Assembly (NCBI GenBank): GCA_022376465.1
Contig: JACDTU010000005.1
Span: 1,724,001 to 1,788,000, forward strand
Direction of reading: 5' to 3'
Length of the DNA: 64,000 bases
Source: Cubamyces lactineus
Taxonomy: Eukaryota > Basidiomycota > Agaricomycetes > Polyporales > Polyporaceae
Below, in pieces: positions 11,419 to 23,449 of the stretch; positions within the stretch are counted from its first letter, which is position 1, and every line of letters begins with the position of its first letter. The notes beneath the pieces are model-generated. The model was not told the origin of the DNA. It ran no database searches and saw only the letters and a list, made by a program, of their open reading frames with translations. The position numbers and the translations under genes are program-made.

Positions 11419-12425
11419 TCACTGCGCCTTGTCTTGCATTTCCTTCAAGTGCTGAGCCTGCAGCTCCATAAACTTGGCGACAACGGGCCTCTGTGTGAGT
11501 GCCTTGTGCCATCTGTAATTGGTAGTTAGCACAGGTCAGATTCGCTGATGTATTGAAACGTGTCTCGCTGGCATTACCTATAGAAAGACGGATATTGTTT
11601 CTGGACGTCGAGCCCGTCAAAGTCCTTCAGGAGCATATTCAGGGCGCCTCTATTCCAACTGTAGGGAAGTCATGTATTAGTAAGTAGCGAGGTAAATGAG
11701 CGGACGCTACGCACGGAACGAAACAGAGGTCAGCGACAGTGACTTTCCCGCCGACAAGCCAGTCTTGCTTCGACAGGACACTGTCGAGAACGCTGATCAC
11801 GCGCACGATTTCCTTCTGGTAGCGTTCGATAGCGCTAGGAATCTTCTTGGGGTGGTAGCGCATGAAATGGGCCGCCTGCCCGAAGTATGGTCTGGATAGG
11901 TAGAAAGTATGATTCTCGTTACAAGAGGGGAGAGAACTTAAATCAACGAACCCTTGTCCAGAGGCTTGGAAGAAGAGCCACTGAATCATACTGAACTTGT
12001 CGTCGGCCACTGCGACGCTCAGCTTCTTGTTCTTGTCATACCTCTCGACGAGATACAGGATAATCGCGCTGGACTCCCTATCACACCCGGCCATGGCTAT
12101 ATTAGACATACCTTCATCATCCAAAAGATTGGGCGTACCATATGACGAAGTCCCCGTTCAAGTGGTCTACAAGAGCAGGTACGCGGCCATTCGGGTTCAG
12201 CTTCGTAAATTCGGGGCCCTTGTGCTCGCCGTTGGCAACGTCAACGGACACGATATTGTACTCGAGGCCAAGCTCGTTCAGCACGATAGTTACATTCCTG
12301 CGACGCGTAACCGAAGTACGGTCAGCAACAACACCCTGTATCGGTTAGGTGGAAATTACGCACATAGGGCTAGGAGGGAACACATCGCCATAGAGGGTGA
12401 AGGGCTTACTGTTGGTCAACGCCAT
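11419..12425 (-). CDS. Ure2p-like glutathione S-transferase (copy 2)
   Basis: Six exons: 12425-12364, 12297-12139, 12077-11952, 11891-11715, 11658-11578 and 11512-11419 (232 aa), with the same phases and internal exon lengths as copy 1. Diagnostic segments are FTLYGDVFPPSP, VTIVLNELGLEYN, LNPNGRVPALVDHLNG, the ESSAIILYL glutathione contact, QWLFFQASGQG and VGGKVTVADLCFVPW. It belongs to the same class and cytosolic role as copy 1 but is diverged: Asn replaces Glu in the ELGLEY helix, and it has a Cys in DLCFVP. Its promoter faces the GH16 pair across a 2-kb gap. Confidence 0.92.
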
Positions 12426-14414
12426 TAAACGAGGATGTCAATGCGGCCTAGGAGAAGAGAGAGATCAGCGGGATCTGCGATACCAACTACCACTCGAATC
12501 GTCCTTTTATTCCGCCAGAGAAACTGTGCGGACTCAAGAACAACGCTTGGAAGAGAACCCCAATGTAGGCCATCACTTCGGTCTACATCACTTCGATTAT
12601 TGGGCTTACTAGACAAGCCTGAGGCCTCTCTTGCTCCGCATCGCCTTTCACCGTTATCGGCGGAGGTCCGAGTCGGTATATGCGGCTTGCAAGATGCACA
12701 CCGTAGGATTGCTTGGACACGGCCAGATTCTGCACGCATGCACTGGGTGCGACGACGGATCACAGTGAGATATGCCGAAAAGTCGGCATTTGAAGCGTCC
12801 GGTAGCTGGCTGTTTACCCAGAGAGGGCGGCCGCAAGGTCTATGTCAGCAAGTCCAGAATAATGTGAAAGCTAGGCGATGACCGAAGGATTTAAGCGAAC
12901 ACTCGACGCTCTGACCACGATACCGTCGATTGACAGGCAATCAGTATTGCCGCTGTATATTGAACCACAAGTGGAAACTTGACGATGGTGTGGGGAATCA
13001 ATACCACTTCGAGGCTATCTTGTGCATGTATCCACTGAATGCTCGGACGGGGGCGTCAGCCCAAAGCAAGGTGGCGTCCCAACATCTTCAACACATACCT
13101 CCCCTCAGAATGCAGCTAGACCTGGAGATGAGGACAGTAATATCTTGGTGATTTGAATCTTTACGACGGGACTCGACAGCCCCACGGAGGCCCAAGCTGA
13201 AGCAGTTGGCCAGAGTCATAGATGGCACACGCTCGCCGTGAGGAGTTAACGAGCATAGCTGCCAACACCCATCACCATGAGTCCACAACAAAGTACTGCC
13301 AGAAACACATGTTGCATTTAGCATGTCACATCACCACTTTCCAGCTACTGCCAAGGTCAGTTATGTCGACGTGGTAGCAAGTGGTCGACTAGTATGAGTC
13401 TGGTGGCGCGACGGTGGTGGTGGCTGTCCGGCGTTCTCTGCAGTTTTAGAATATCCGGATCCCGCCGTTTCTAGCACTGGCGCTTCTCCTTTCTCCCGTG
13501 GAGTTGCCTTCTGACGTCCACCATTCAGGCTTGCTCAGAGCGACCGAGCCCGAGTCGGACACAGAGAGGCCCAAAGCATTAGACATGTTGCCTACCGCTC
13601 TTTCGCCCTCGTCTTCGTCTCAGACCATGGACCTCCAGCTTGACTACCCTGGCGGTGTGCCTCGAGCGACGATTGTCTGCGAGAGGGCGCCGCGTCGAGG
13701 TCTTCTGTGCCAGTGAGTGCATGTTTCGCGAGCAGAAGATAGCGCAGTCGCTCAACGATAGGCTTCCCTAGGAGTTCTGTGCGAGAGTCTATGCTTAGAG
13801 GCATGCACCTTCCACAAGTCGCGCACTAGCGACCAACCTAATCCCGGCCGCCAGGCTCTCAACAGGTCCAAAACGCCACACGGCCAACGTTAGTCTTAGC
13901 CATTTTCAACCGCTGGGCTTGGAGCTCTTCAGGAGATGCAAACGGTCGCCGGGCGCGCACGCCTATAGCCCATTGCGGCGACCTATATCCCTCTCTTCCC
14001 CTCCGCCTTCCCCTCCGCGAGCAAACGAGGAATGCAGGGTCAGCCCGTTACTCCGCAGCGCTCCTCCGACCAGCCCGTCTCCGTCCCCTCCTCCTCCTGG
14101 AAGCGCGGTTCAGAGGCTCGACAGCTCTCCACTGGGCAGCTGCACAGTCGCATGCTCGGCTATAGAGTGTTCAGGCTCGCGCGGTGCGCACTGCGCACCT
14201 CGCTCGCCGTCCTGGATTCGCGCCCTTCCCTTCCCCCGCGCCTGCTCACCCCTCTCTAAAAGCTGCAGCTCAGAGGGCAGCTCAGTCGCCCAGCAGATAC
14301 CGACCTCCCGTGTCTCGTTCCTCTCTCTCTGAGCCCTCCCCATCTCCTGCCCTCGGCCGGCCTCTCTCCACATACCCTACCCTACAACCAACTCCCTAGT
14401 TGTCTGTACCTGCG
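12426..14414. other. Intergenic 2.0 kb, divergent promoter region
   Basis: Lies between GST copy 2 (-) and the first GH16 gene (+), so both promoters fall here. The last 450 bp before 14415 are C/T-rich, as in fungal 5' UTRs. No gene, repeat array or RNA gene seen. Confidence 0.5.
12504..12511 (-). promoter_or_regulatory. TATA-like box of GST copy 2
   Basis: AATAAAAG on the minus strand about 80 bp upstream of the copy 2 ATG. Confidence 0.4.
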
Positions 14415-16060
14415 ATGGCTGCTGTCCCCGCTGTACCCGTTGTCCCCGTCCCGGCACCGCCTGTGGTTCCGGGTATGCCTGATGTGCCAGCTCCTCCTGC
14501 TGCGCCAGCTCCTCCCGTTGCGGGTGGAGCGCCCGTTGTACCGGCGACGAACGTCACCTTCAACCTCGCCCGGGACTACTCTGGCCAAAACTTCTTCAAC
14601 GGCTGGGACTTTTACGGCTCGTGGGACAACTTGACGCTCAGTACGTGCTGCCTCCTTTCCCCTGCTGAAATAGTGAGGTAGAACAGTTGCTTATGTGCGC
14701 GTTCTTCTTGTGTTAGGTAACGTGTGGTGGGTAGACCAGCCCACGGCGGCGACGGACCAGCTCGCGTACATCAACCAGGCGGGGAACGCGATCCTCCGCG
14801 TCGACAACACGACCAACGTCCCCGACCAGGGCGCCAACACTAGAAGAAACACCGTACGTCCCCTCGCCTCTGTTGGCGTTGCAACCGCAGTTCAAATGTT
14901 CATCGTATTTTCGTTGCAGGTCCGCATCACGTCGCACGACTTCTACGACTTTGGCAGCCTGTGGGTGTTCGACGCGAAGCACGTCCCGTACGGCTGCACC
15001 GTCTGGCCCGCGTTCTGGACGAAAGGCCCCGTCTGGCCGGACAACGGCGAGATCGGTACGTCTCCCTCTCAACCTCTCAACCTCCCAACCTCCCCTTCGC
15101 CTCTCCGCCTCCTTGACGAATGCTAATCATGCGCGTCGGTCCATTGTGCAGACATCCTCGAGGCGGTGAACCTGATGACGTACAACCAGATGGCGATCCA
15201 CACGACGGACGGCTGCATGACGTCGAACCAGATCCAGCAGTCGGGCCAGCTCGGCTCGGCGGACTGCGCGAGCAACTCGGGCTGCACCGTCAGGGAGCTC
15301 AAGCCGGCGAGCTACGGCGACGACTTCAACAACGCCGGCGGCGGCGTGTGGGCGACCAAGTTCGACATCGACGGCATCGCGATTTGGTTCTGGAGCGTGC
15401 GTATCCCGCGTCTTGCCTCCCCGCGCGTCGCATCTTGAAGCGTGAATATGTGTACTGACTTGGACTCGGACTTGTGTGTCGACAGCGGCCGGATGTACCC
15501 GCGGAGCTGACGGGCGATGACAAGATCGTGGACATCTCCAAGTGGGGCGAGCCCTCTGCCGCGTTCCCTGTCTCGCCGCAGTGCGACATCACCAAGTTCT
15601 TCACGCCCCAGCAGCTCGTCATCGACATCGCCCTCTGCGGCGTCTGGTCAGTCCCGTCTCCCCACTAACCATCGGCATTCCACAGCGTACTCACCTGCGC
15701 ATCCATCGCGCTTCTCTCACCCACCACAGGGCCGGCCCGACGGGCAACTACCAGCAGACGTGCCCGGGCGTGTGCGACGTGAGCGGCGCGGGGAGCCCCG
15801 CGTTCGACAAGGCGTGGTTCGAGATCCAGTACGTGCGCGCGTACACGACGGGCGTCGTGCCGACCGCGACCCCAAGCGCGGCGAGCGGCGCGGCCGGGGC
15901 CGCGACAGCTACGAGCACCGCGACGGCCATCGCGGGACAGCAGGCGCATGGCGGCTCGTCGTCCGGCGCGGTGGGCGAGCGGACGCGCGGGAGGAGCGCG
16001 GGTGCGGTCGCGGTGGCGCTGTCGGTCATCGCGGGCGTGCTGCTCGCGATTTCGGCGTAG
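14415..16060 (+). CDS. GH16 beta-glucanase, GPI-anchored, atypical N-terminus
   Basis: Six exons: 14415-14640, 14717-14853, 14920-15055, 15152-15396, 15486-15646 and 15730-16060 (411 aa). The GH16 catalytic motif ExDxxE is GEIDILE, with nucleophile Glu165 and acid/base Glu170, within a jelly-roll carrying WPAFWTKGP and WDFYGSWDNLTL. The C-terminus is Ser/Thr/Ala-rich and ends in a hydrophobic GPI-attachment tail (VALSVIAGVLLAISA). By family it cleaves or remodels wall beta-1,3(4)-glucan at the cell surface. Oddity: the first 50 residues are a Pro/Val/Ala repeat instead of the normal signal peptide of its neighbour. An in-frame stop directly precedes the ATG but doubles as a possible acceptor (CCCTAG at 14394-14399), so an upstream signal-peptide exon is possible. 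Upstream member of a tandem pair. Confidence 0.88.
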
Positions 16061-17455
16061 AGCTCTAAGCGAGGAGAGCGCAATTTGATTCTTTGAGAGC
16101 GTGCGTTTGGGAAGTTGAGCATGGGCCGTTGACTCTTGAACCGTTTGTGGACGCAGGCACAGTACTCACCCACTTATACTTTACGCCACGATACCAACCC
16201 GCATAACGACCGCCCGCCATCCAGTATATCCAACGTTTACCTCCGTTTTCGAGAATGCTTGCGGCGATGCGTCTCACGCATACGATGCCGACTTGGACAT
16301 GATTCTGGAAGCTACGCTTACTATCGTTCACAGTGACGCTTACGCACTCGGTCTTCACATAGATATTGTTGTAGCCAGGACCGTTAATTCGCACACGAGT
16401 TCGTCCCACGCCTACTTACTACATTTACCAGCCGGTGCATGCATGGTACGGTATGTGTGGTACCATACCGACGCCACCCACCAGGTTTCCAGCCTTCCAG
16501 TGGGTCTCCGCGAATGTACAGCGTTCTCGAGCTGTGGCGATGTACTACTGATGACTTTGTCACCGTAGCTCGACCGTGATGGTTCAGGCGTGTTGGACAG
16601 CGCAACGGCGCAGGAAGGCCAGCACATGGACGCGACGCGACCAAGGCCTTCATTACCCGCGGAAAATTCGCAGTGGATACGGTGGCGGTGAAATTGAAGG
16701 ATTGCGACCCGCCGGGGGCGGGGAGGGTCTTCCGCCGCCACCAAAATGGGCATAGGTTTGGCTGCATGCGGGGAGAGAGTGCCGCACTGAGTCCGCGTCT
16801 TCGCGACGACGCGAGGCGTACTGAAGGGGGCCGTTTAGGGATCTACTCTGATCATCCGATAGCGCAGATGATTCGAGGGCCCATGTGGGACGCGTTGTGC
16901 TTCGCAAGCAGATGGAGGGTGTGGGAGGAGGAGGGAGTGAGGATGAAGAGAGGGCGCGTGGGAGGGATAGCACGAGGCGGAAGAAGGAGGAAAGCTGTGC
17001 TTGACAGCATGTGCGGGGTGGGCGCTTGTGAGAGTGCTCCGAGTCGCTGACGGTCGTTTTGCAGCAGCCCAAGGCGTTCCAGCGGCCTCTGGCCCCCGCG
17101 TCCGACATGAGTTTTATAAGTCCGGCCCTCCCCCCGCCTTCCGCTCTCCTCCTCCACATCCCTCGGTCGCAGAGGCACGGGTCCATCGACGCTCAGTCCA
17201 ACGCTCAGACTGACAGCCTTCCTTCGACCTTCTCTATCCGGAACGGCCTCGACTCGGTGCACTCCCATCTCCCCTTGCGGCTTCTGTATACACACGAAGT
17301 TCGATTGCGAACGCTCTCCGACGGCGTCTCGACGCTCGTGCCTCTCATATTAACCGCCCCCGGCCCCTCCTCCCCGCCGCAGGTTGCTCCTCCCCCTTTC
17401 CCTCTGCCCATCCCTCGCCAGTCGTTCAAAACTCGCCACTGGCCCTCCCCCAGCC
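16061..17455. other. Intergenic 1.4 kb between GH16 genes
   Basis: 3' flank of the first GH16 gene and promoter of the second. The 300 bp before the second start are C-rich. No other feature recognised. Confidence 0.5.
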
Positions 17456-18911
17456 ATGTTTTTCAGGCGGTCACTTGTTCTCGCTAGTTCGCTAGCCATG
17501 GTCACCTCTTCCCTCGGCTATAGCCTCGTTCGCGACTACTCGGGTCAAAATTTCTTCGATGGTTGGGATTTCTACGGATCTTGGGACAACCTCACTCTCA
17601 GTGCGTTTTCCGCTCCCTATTCTCCGCATCGCCGCATTGGCTGATCTCCTGTCGCGCTCAGGTCAAGTATGGTGGGTCAACGAGACCCGGGCAACCGCAG
17701 AGCACCTCGCGTACGTGAACGACGCAGGAAGGGCCGTCCTCCGCGTCGACAACACCACCAACCTTCCTCCGGACATGCCCAACCGGGACACTGTGCGTCA
17801 ATTCCCTGATTAAATTTGACTGAGAAGCGGGGTACTCACATTTCCATCTAGATCCGTCTCACGACCAAGGATTACTACGACTTTGGCAGTCTCTGGGTCT
17901 TCGATGCGACGCACATGCCCTACGGCTGCTCCGTCTGGCCCGCGTTCTGGACGAAAGGCCCCAACTGGCCATACGACGGCGAAATCGGTGTGTGACCTCC
18001 TCACTCGCGCTCTCTTACATTCCTTACTGAACTCGAGAGCAGATATTTTGGAGGGCATCAACCTGATGAAGGACAACCAAATGGCCGTGCACACCACGCA
18101 GGGCTGCACGACCTCCAACAGCATCCAGCAGACGGGCTCGATCGGCTTCACGGACTGCTCAAAGGGCTCCGGGTGCACCGTGCACGAGAACAAGCCGAAC
18201 AGCTTCGGCGAGGGCTTCGCGCAGGCCGGCGGAGGCGTCTGGGCCACGCAGTACGACGTCGCGGGCATCTTTATATGGTTCTGGAGCGTGCGTACCTCCT
18301 TGCTTAAGACCCTCGCCCCTTTGCGTCCTAACGAGCGTTGGTGTGCAGCGCGCTGACGTCCCGGCCGAGCTGACGAACAACGCGTCCACGATCGATATCT
18401 CCACCTGGGGCACGCCCTCCGCCGCTTTCCCGGTGACGCCCGAGTGCAACGTGACGCAGTACTTCACCCCGCAACAGCTCGTGCTCGACATTGCGCTCTG
18501 CGGCGACTGGTTAGTAGCTTTTCTCATGACCCTTTCGACACCCCCACTGAATTTGCTCCCTCGTCGACACACAGGGCCGGTGTGCAGAGCATCTACTCCT
18601 CGTCCTGCCCCGGCACATGCAACGTGACCGGGCCCGGCAGCCCCGCGTACGACAACGCGTGGTTCGAGGTCAACTACGTGCGCGCGTACACGACCGGCGG
18701 ACCCGTGCCCACCTCGACCACGTCCTCGGGCAGCGGCGCGACCGCGACCGTCGTCGTCACCTCGACGAGCACCGACGGCGGCTCCGCCTCGCAGACGGGC
18801 ACGAGCAGGAACGACACGTCGGGCGCCGCGAGCGTGCATAGGAGCGCGGTGGTTGGTGGACTTGCGGTGGTCGTGTCGGTGTTGGCGGGGATGGTTCTCG
18901 CGGCGTCGTGA
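17456..18911 (+). CDS. GH16 beta-glucanase, secreted and GPI-anchored
   Basis: Six exons: 17456-17600, 17662-17792, 17852-17987, 18043-18287, 18349-18509 and 18575-18911 (384 aa). The signal peptide is MFFRRSLVLASSLAMVTSSL, with mature sequence starting near YSLVRDYSG. The catalytic motif GEIDILE has Glu136 and Glu141. Exons 3-5 have exactly the same lengths (136, 245, 161) as in the upstream copy, so the pair arose by tandem duplication. The C-terminus has a Ser/Thr/Gly-rich linker and a hydrophobic GPI tail (VVSVLAGMVLAAS). Likely role: wall beta-glucan hydrolysis or transglycosylation at the plasma membrane or wall. Confidence 0.92.
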
Positions 18912-19131
18912 TCGCTTGCTCGTGAGCTCGCTGGGTTCCTCTTCTTTGTGTGCTTTGGTTGGCCTAGCGGGTGTTTCACTTGCTCGTGGTCGGTGTATTG
19001 ATTTTTGCCTAGGGGACGTCGAGGTTGGCGAATGGACCTTCTTATTCTTACTTTCTTTCCGCTGACGATACCTGCGATGCCTCGTTACGACCCTGTGCGC
19101 GCGCGCTGTTGATGCTGCTGCTTGTTTATTT

Positions 19132-19147
19132 GCTGCTGCTGCTGCTG
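19132..19147. repeat. (GCT)n microsatellite
   Basis: Five GCT/CTG units on the plus strand, with related TGCTGCTGCT just upstream at about 19113. Confidence 0.8.
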
Positions 19148-19372
19148 TGACGCTCTTTACGGACTCTACTCTATACGCTCATACGTCTATTTCCATCGTA
19201 TATTCGAAGTCGAAGTTGTCTCTGTACTGTCGGCTGATCCTCGTGTACTGCAACGTTACAGGACTTTTGGTTTGGTTTGGTTCCTCTGTCTGTAGGGTTG
19301 CTGTGGCTCTCTGACTCTGAGCCTATCTTTGCTGGGTGGTAGCAATTGTAGATGCCAAGGACTGGTACACGG

Positions 19373-19400
19373 TATATGTATATATATATATATATATATA
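19373..19400. repeat. (TA)n microsatellite
   Basis: Nearly pure TA dinucleotide run, perfect from 19381 to 19400, in a gene-free stretch. Confidence 0.95.
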
Positions 19401-20322
19401 CTTGCAAGGCGTGCTGCCAGCGCCGATCCCGAATGTCGGATGCTTGTGTACAATGAATATCGAGACTTTGGGGGTGCTTGAATAGCGTTCCAGTAACAGT
19501 CGGCGTCTGCGATGCGCGTTCCGGAGGCTCGGGCGCATCGCCCGTAGTATTCTTACCGGTTATATGGAGGCTCAGAATCTTGCAATTGACTGCCCTGCGA
19601 TCAGAGTAGCAAGGCTCGTGACTTGCAAGAAATGCGGCTTCGGAGGATGCAGGATGTCTACCTGTCGGGTGAGCTGTCTTGGGATGCAGAGTTTGTTGGG
19701 CACTGTCAAGGCAGCCGGACGCGTCGTGGACGTCGCGCACCGGCAGGACCGCACCGCGCGCCATAACTGCTGCAAATCCGAAGCAGCCGGCACTTACATC
19801 CGCATGGCCTCACGTAACTGTGTGCTTTTCTTGACCCACACCACGCGCGCCCCCGGGTCCTTCGCTTGCTCCGCCGTTCTCTGTAGACTCTAGCCGACAC
19901 CCTCCACAGTCCTCCACAGTGCTCTCGCGCTATAAGCTCTTGCGTGAACGCTGCCCAAGGCTGCCAAGCGTGCGCTACTGGACGCCTCGGACTTAGACTC
20001 GGATTCGGACGGCGTTCGGGATATTGAGCTGGAGGCGGACGATCGTACGACGACGACTCGGGCTTGCTAGAGGGCTAAGTACATCCTACGACTAACTTCC
20101 TACCACACCGACATCGACGCGAGGTCTGACAAAACTCAGCGTTCGGCTATATCGCGCACTCTCGGTACTCTCTAACTCCGCACGAGTCCATCGCGCTCGC
20201 TGCCCTCTGTGTCCGTTTCTCGAACCTCGTCCTCGAACGACAACCTCTACCTCGAAGCCGCACCTACATTTCCCCCACCTCGTACTCTCGCCTCCTCTGC
20301 ACACACACACACACGACCCGCC

Positions 20323-21562
20323 ATGGAAGTCACGCCCGAGGAGCTGCAGACGACGGACTCGATCACGATCCGCGCGCTCAAAGACATCTCGTTCGGGAGC
20401 ATCGCCGGCATCGCGTCCAAGGTGTTCGAGCACCCGTTCGACCTCACCAAGGTCCGCCTCCAGTCGCAGGTCCTCGACGCCGAGGCGCGCTTCAGCGGCC
20501 CCATCGACTGCCTCGTCAAGACGTGGCGCAAGGAGGGCGTGCGCGGGCTCTACAGGGTGCGTCCTTGTCCCTTTCTCTCGCTCTTTCTTTCGCCCTTGCG
20601 TTGCCGGGCTGTTTGGCGTCTGAGAGTGCGTTGGATGGACGTGGGCTGAGATGGCGGACGCGCATGCGCGCGCGTTTGTGTAGGGGCTTCCAGCGCCGAT
20701 CGTAGGCGCGATGGCGGAGAACGCGTCGCTGTTCTGGGGCTACACGGAGCTGCAGCGCGTGATCCGGTGGTGGACGGGCATGCCGCTCTCGCAGAACCTC
20801 TCCCTCGGCCAGCTCGCGCTCGCGGGCGGAGGCGCGGGGTGCTTGACGAGCTTCGTCCTGTGAGTGCTCTCGTTCTCGCTCTTGGTGTGTTGTGGGGGTT
20901 CATCGTCACGCTTCGCCAGAACGCCCATCGAGCTCGTGAAGTGCAAGATGCAAGTGCAGATGCTCATGGTCCCTGCATCCGTCGCTTCCACCGCATCCGC
21001 CACCACCGCTGAAGCCGTCCTCGCTGCGCACCCCAGCGGACCCGTCCCCGCCTCGACATCACATCCCCTCAACAACACGCACCCTCCACGAAAGCTGCCA
21101 GGTCCCATCGCGGTGCTCACCTCCGTCGTGCGCGAGACTGGCCTGCGCGGGCTCTGGCTCGGGCACACCGGCACGCTCATCCGCGAGACCGGCGGCGGCG
21201 CGGCATGGTTCACGGCAAAAGAGAGCGTCGCGACGCTGCTCCTCGCGCGGCGCGGCGCGTCGGACAAGCGCGAGCTGCGCGCGTGGGAGAGCGGGGTGTC
21301 GGGCGCGTGCGCGGGCGTCGCGTACAACGTCGCGCTCTTCCCGGCGGACACGGTCAAGAGCGCGATGCAGACCGAGCTGGAGCTGCGTGGGCCGCGCGCG
21401 GGCGGGGCGCCGCCGTCGTTCTTGGGCATCTTGAGGGATATGTGGAGGGCGCAGGGCTTGAGGGGGCTGTATGCTGGGTGCGGGATCACGGTCGCGCGCG
21501 CGGTGCCGAGCAGCGCGTTGATATTCCTGATATACGATGGGCTGAGCAGGCGATTTGGATGA
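20323..21562 (+). CDS. ORT1: Mitochondrial carrier, ornithine/basic amino-acid type (Ort1/Arg-13-like)
   Basis: Three exons: 20323-20556, 20684-20859 and 20920-21562 (350 aa). It has three mitochondrial-carrier repeats with signatures HPFDLTKVRLQSQ, TPIELVKCKMQVQ and FPADTVKSAMQTE, each followed by the G-x-x-G-type helix of even-numbered segments. The third signature and the opening ALKDISFGSIAGIASK resemble fungal Ort1/Arg11/Arg-13, which exchanges ornithine (and arginine) across the mitochondrial inner membrane for arginine synthesis. An insertion of about 40 Pro/Ser/Ala-rich residues in the second matrix loop lengthens it beyond the usual 290-300 aa. The start has a strong Kozak context (CCGCCATGG). 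An in-frame extension of the frame upstream is open but not conserved-looking. Confidence 0.85.
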
Positions 21563-22394
21563 GACGCCGGTGGTGAAGAGAGTTGAGGAGGATGGAGGTG
21601 AGCTTCGTTGGTATTGAGCGTGGGTGGCAGCGACTCACTATCGGAAAGTATACCATTGTTGTACAGAACTGCTGATGATGCCCTGTGCCGTCGTATAGGC
21701 ACTTGTGTAAGATCGCTATAGACGATATTCCACACATCGTGTCTGTCAATGCGTACTACACCAGCCGTTTTCAAGGCTTCCAAATGACAGGATTCACGTG
21801 TCCTGCAGGCTGCCAGCAGTTGCTCGTTTGCTTTCCTGCCACTACTCAGCGGCGCCGCGGGCTTTCCAGTTCCCCCGATGACACATCGACATAACGAGCG
21901 TAGATGTTCACCAACATCGATCCCATCGAACCTTTTACCTCCAAAGCTACCTCATCAGGACCTCAATTGACTGCGAACTCGCGAAAGGACAAGAGAGTGG
22001 CACTGTTTTCATAGTATTGCCATCAACGCCGACCGATCGGGATTTCTCCGTATAGCATGCCCAGTGTTAGAGAATCGCGACCGGTAATTCTCTGGCACGG
22101 CCGGAAGCCTTCTGTCCCTTCTTCGAGGGCGTATCGGGCCCGCCATAGCCAGCATATCCCGATGTTTGTGGAGGAACGAGAGGGAGGTGGCAGGTGGCGG
22201 GGCTTTGTCAGGACTCTGGGTGAATCGACCTCGGACGCGTATGCCCCCTTGTTTGGGGGTGACACGGGGCAGGTATCGCATGATGGGGAGCCTCTGCATA
22301 AAAGGGCCAGCTGGTAGTGCGTGGACGACAACACGCATCCGCACGACTACTCCAATCCACTTCCCACTCACCAGTAGCCCACAACCGTCTCACA
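21563..22394. other. Intergenic 0.8 kb
   Basis: 3' flank of the carrier gene and promoter of GST copy 3. No gene recognised. Confidence 0.5.
22297..22304 (+). promoter_or_regulatory. TATA-like box of GST copy 3
   Basis: CATAAAAG about 95 bp upstream of the copy 3 ATG. Confidence 0.45.
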
Positions 22395-23449
22395 ATGTCT
22401 AGCAACAGTAAGCCGCTTACACTCTACGGCGACGTCCTTGGGCCCAACCCCCTGTAAGCTTTCGTCGTCTTCTTCTCTATCTCTCAAAGTAGAAGCTGAC
22501 CGAACATACTATTACTCATAGGAAGGTCGTCATCGTCCTCGAGGAGCTCGGCCTCGAGTACAACACCGTCTCGATCGACATCCACAAGGGCGAGCACAAA
22601 GGGCCCGAATTCACGAAGATCAACCCGAACGGCCGTCTCCCCGCGCTCGTCGATCACTCCAACGGGGACTTCACCATCTGGTACGCGTCGCGTTTTCAAA
22701 CCGGCGCGTTCTCTTCGTTTCTACAGCTCAAAAGCTGACGGGCTACTTTGGTGAACCCTGCGCCGACCAGGGAGTCTGACGCGATACTGCTGTACCTCGT
22801 CGAGAAGTACGACAAGGAGCACAAGCTCAGCGTCGCTCAAGAGGACGAGAAGTTTCAGCTCATCCAATGGCTGTTCTTCCAAGCGTCCGGCCAAGGGTGT
22901 GTCTTTGGCCCGCTCTCCCCTACGTTTCTTCAGGCTTTGAGTTGCGCTCATCGCGCGGTTGATCCGATGCAGCCCGTACTTCGGACAGGCCGTCTGGTTC
23001 ATGCGCTTCCACCCCGAGAAGGTTCCCAGCGCCATCGAGCGGTACCAGAAGGAGATCCTCCGTGTTTTCGGCGTGCTTGAGAGCGTGCTCTCGAAGCAAG
23101 AATGGCTCGTTGGCGGCAAGCTGACCATCGCTGACCTCTCCTTCATTCCGTACGTACCTGCTCTCCGCTCTGAGCTTGAGAGGGATTCTTGGGATTGACC
23201 TGGTTCGCATTATACCAGGTGGAACGGGGCCGCTATCGACTTCGTGCTCGCTGCCGTCGAGAATGTCAACGTAGAGAAGGAGTACCCGTCGGTGTACAAG
23301 TCAGTCTACCCTTGTTTGCCATCTATTGGTACACGTACTGATACATTTGCAGGTGGCACAAGAAGCTCACCGAGAGGCCTGTTATTGCCAGGCTTCTGAA
23401 GATACGGGACGAACGCATGAAGGCTTTCCAGGCGCAGGCCTCGAAGTAA
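22395..23449 (+). CDS. Ure2p-like glutathione S-transferase (copy 3)
   Basis: Six exons: 22395-22453, 22522-22680, 22771-22896, 22973-23149, 23219-23299 and 23353-23449 (232 aa). The GST N domain has LTLYGDVLGPNPL, VVIVLEELGLEYN, INPNGRLPALVDHSNG and ESDAILLYL. The C domain has QWLFFQASGQGPYFGQA, VGGKLTIADLSFIPW and a closing WHKKLTERPVIARLL. Internal exons 2-5 are 159, 126, 177 and 81 nt, as in the other three copies. Copies 3 and 4 share the stretch EHKGPE-TKINPNGRLP and look closer to each other than to the minus-strand pair. Probable cytosolic glutathione-dependent detoxification or peroxidase enzyme. Confidence 0.93.

Larger units (their letters stand above)
18912..20322. other. Intergenic 1.4 kb with microsatellites
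   Basis: Contains a (GCT)n and a (TA)n microsatellite (listed separately) and the carrier gene's 5' region. No gene recognised. Confidence 0.5.

Noticed and set aside
16440..16476. Imperfect inverted repeat around GGTACGGTATG/GGTACCATACC
   Set aside because: Short, imperfect and without matching copies in the window; probably chance.
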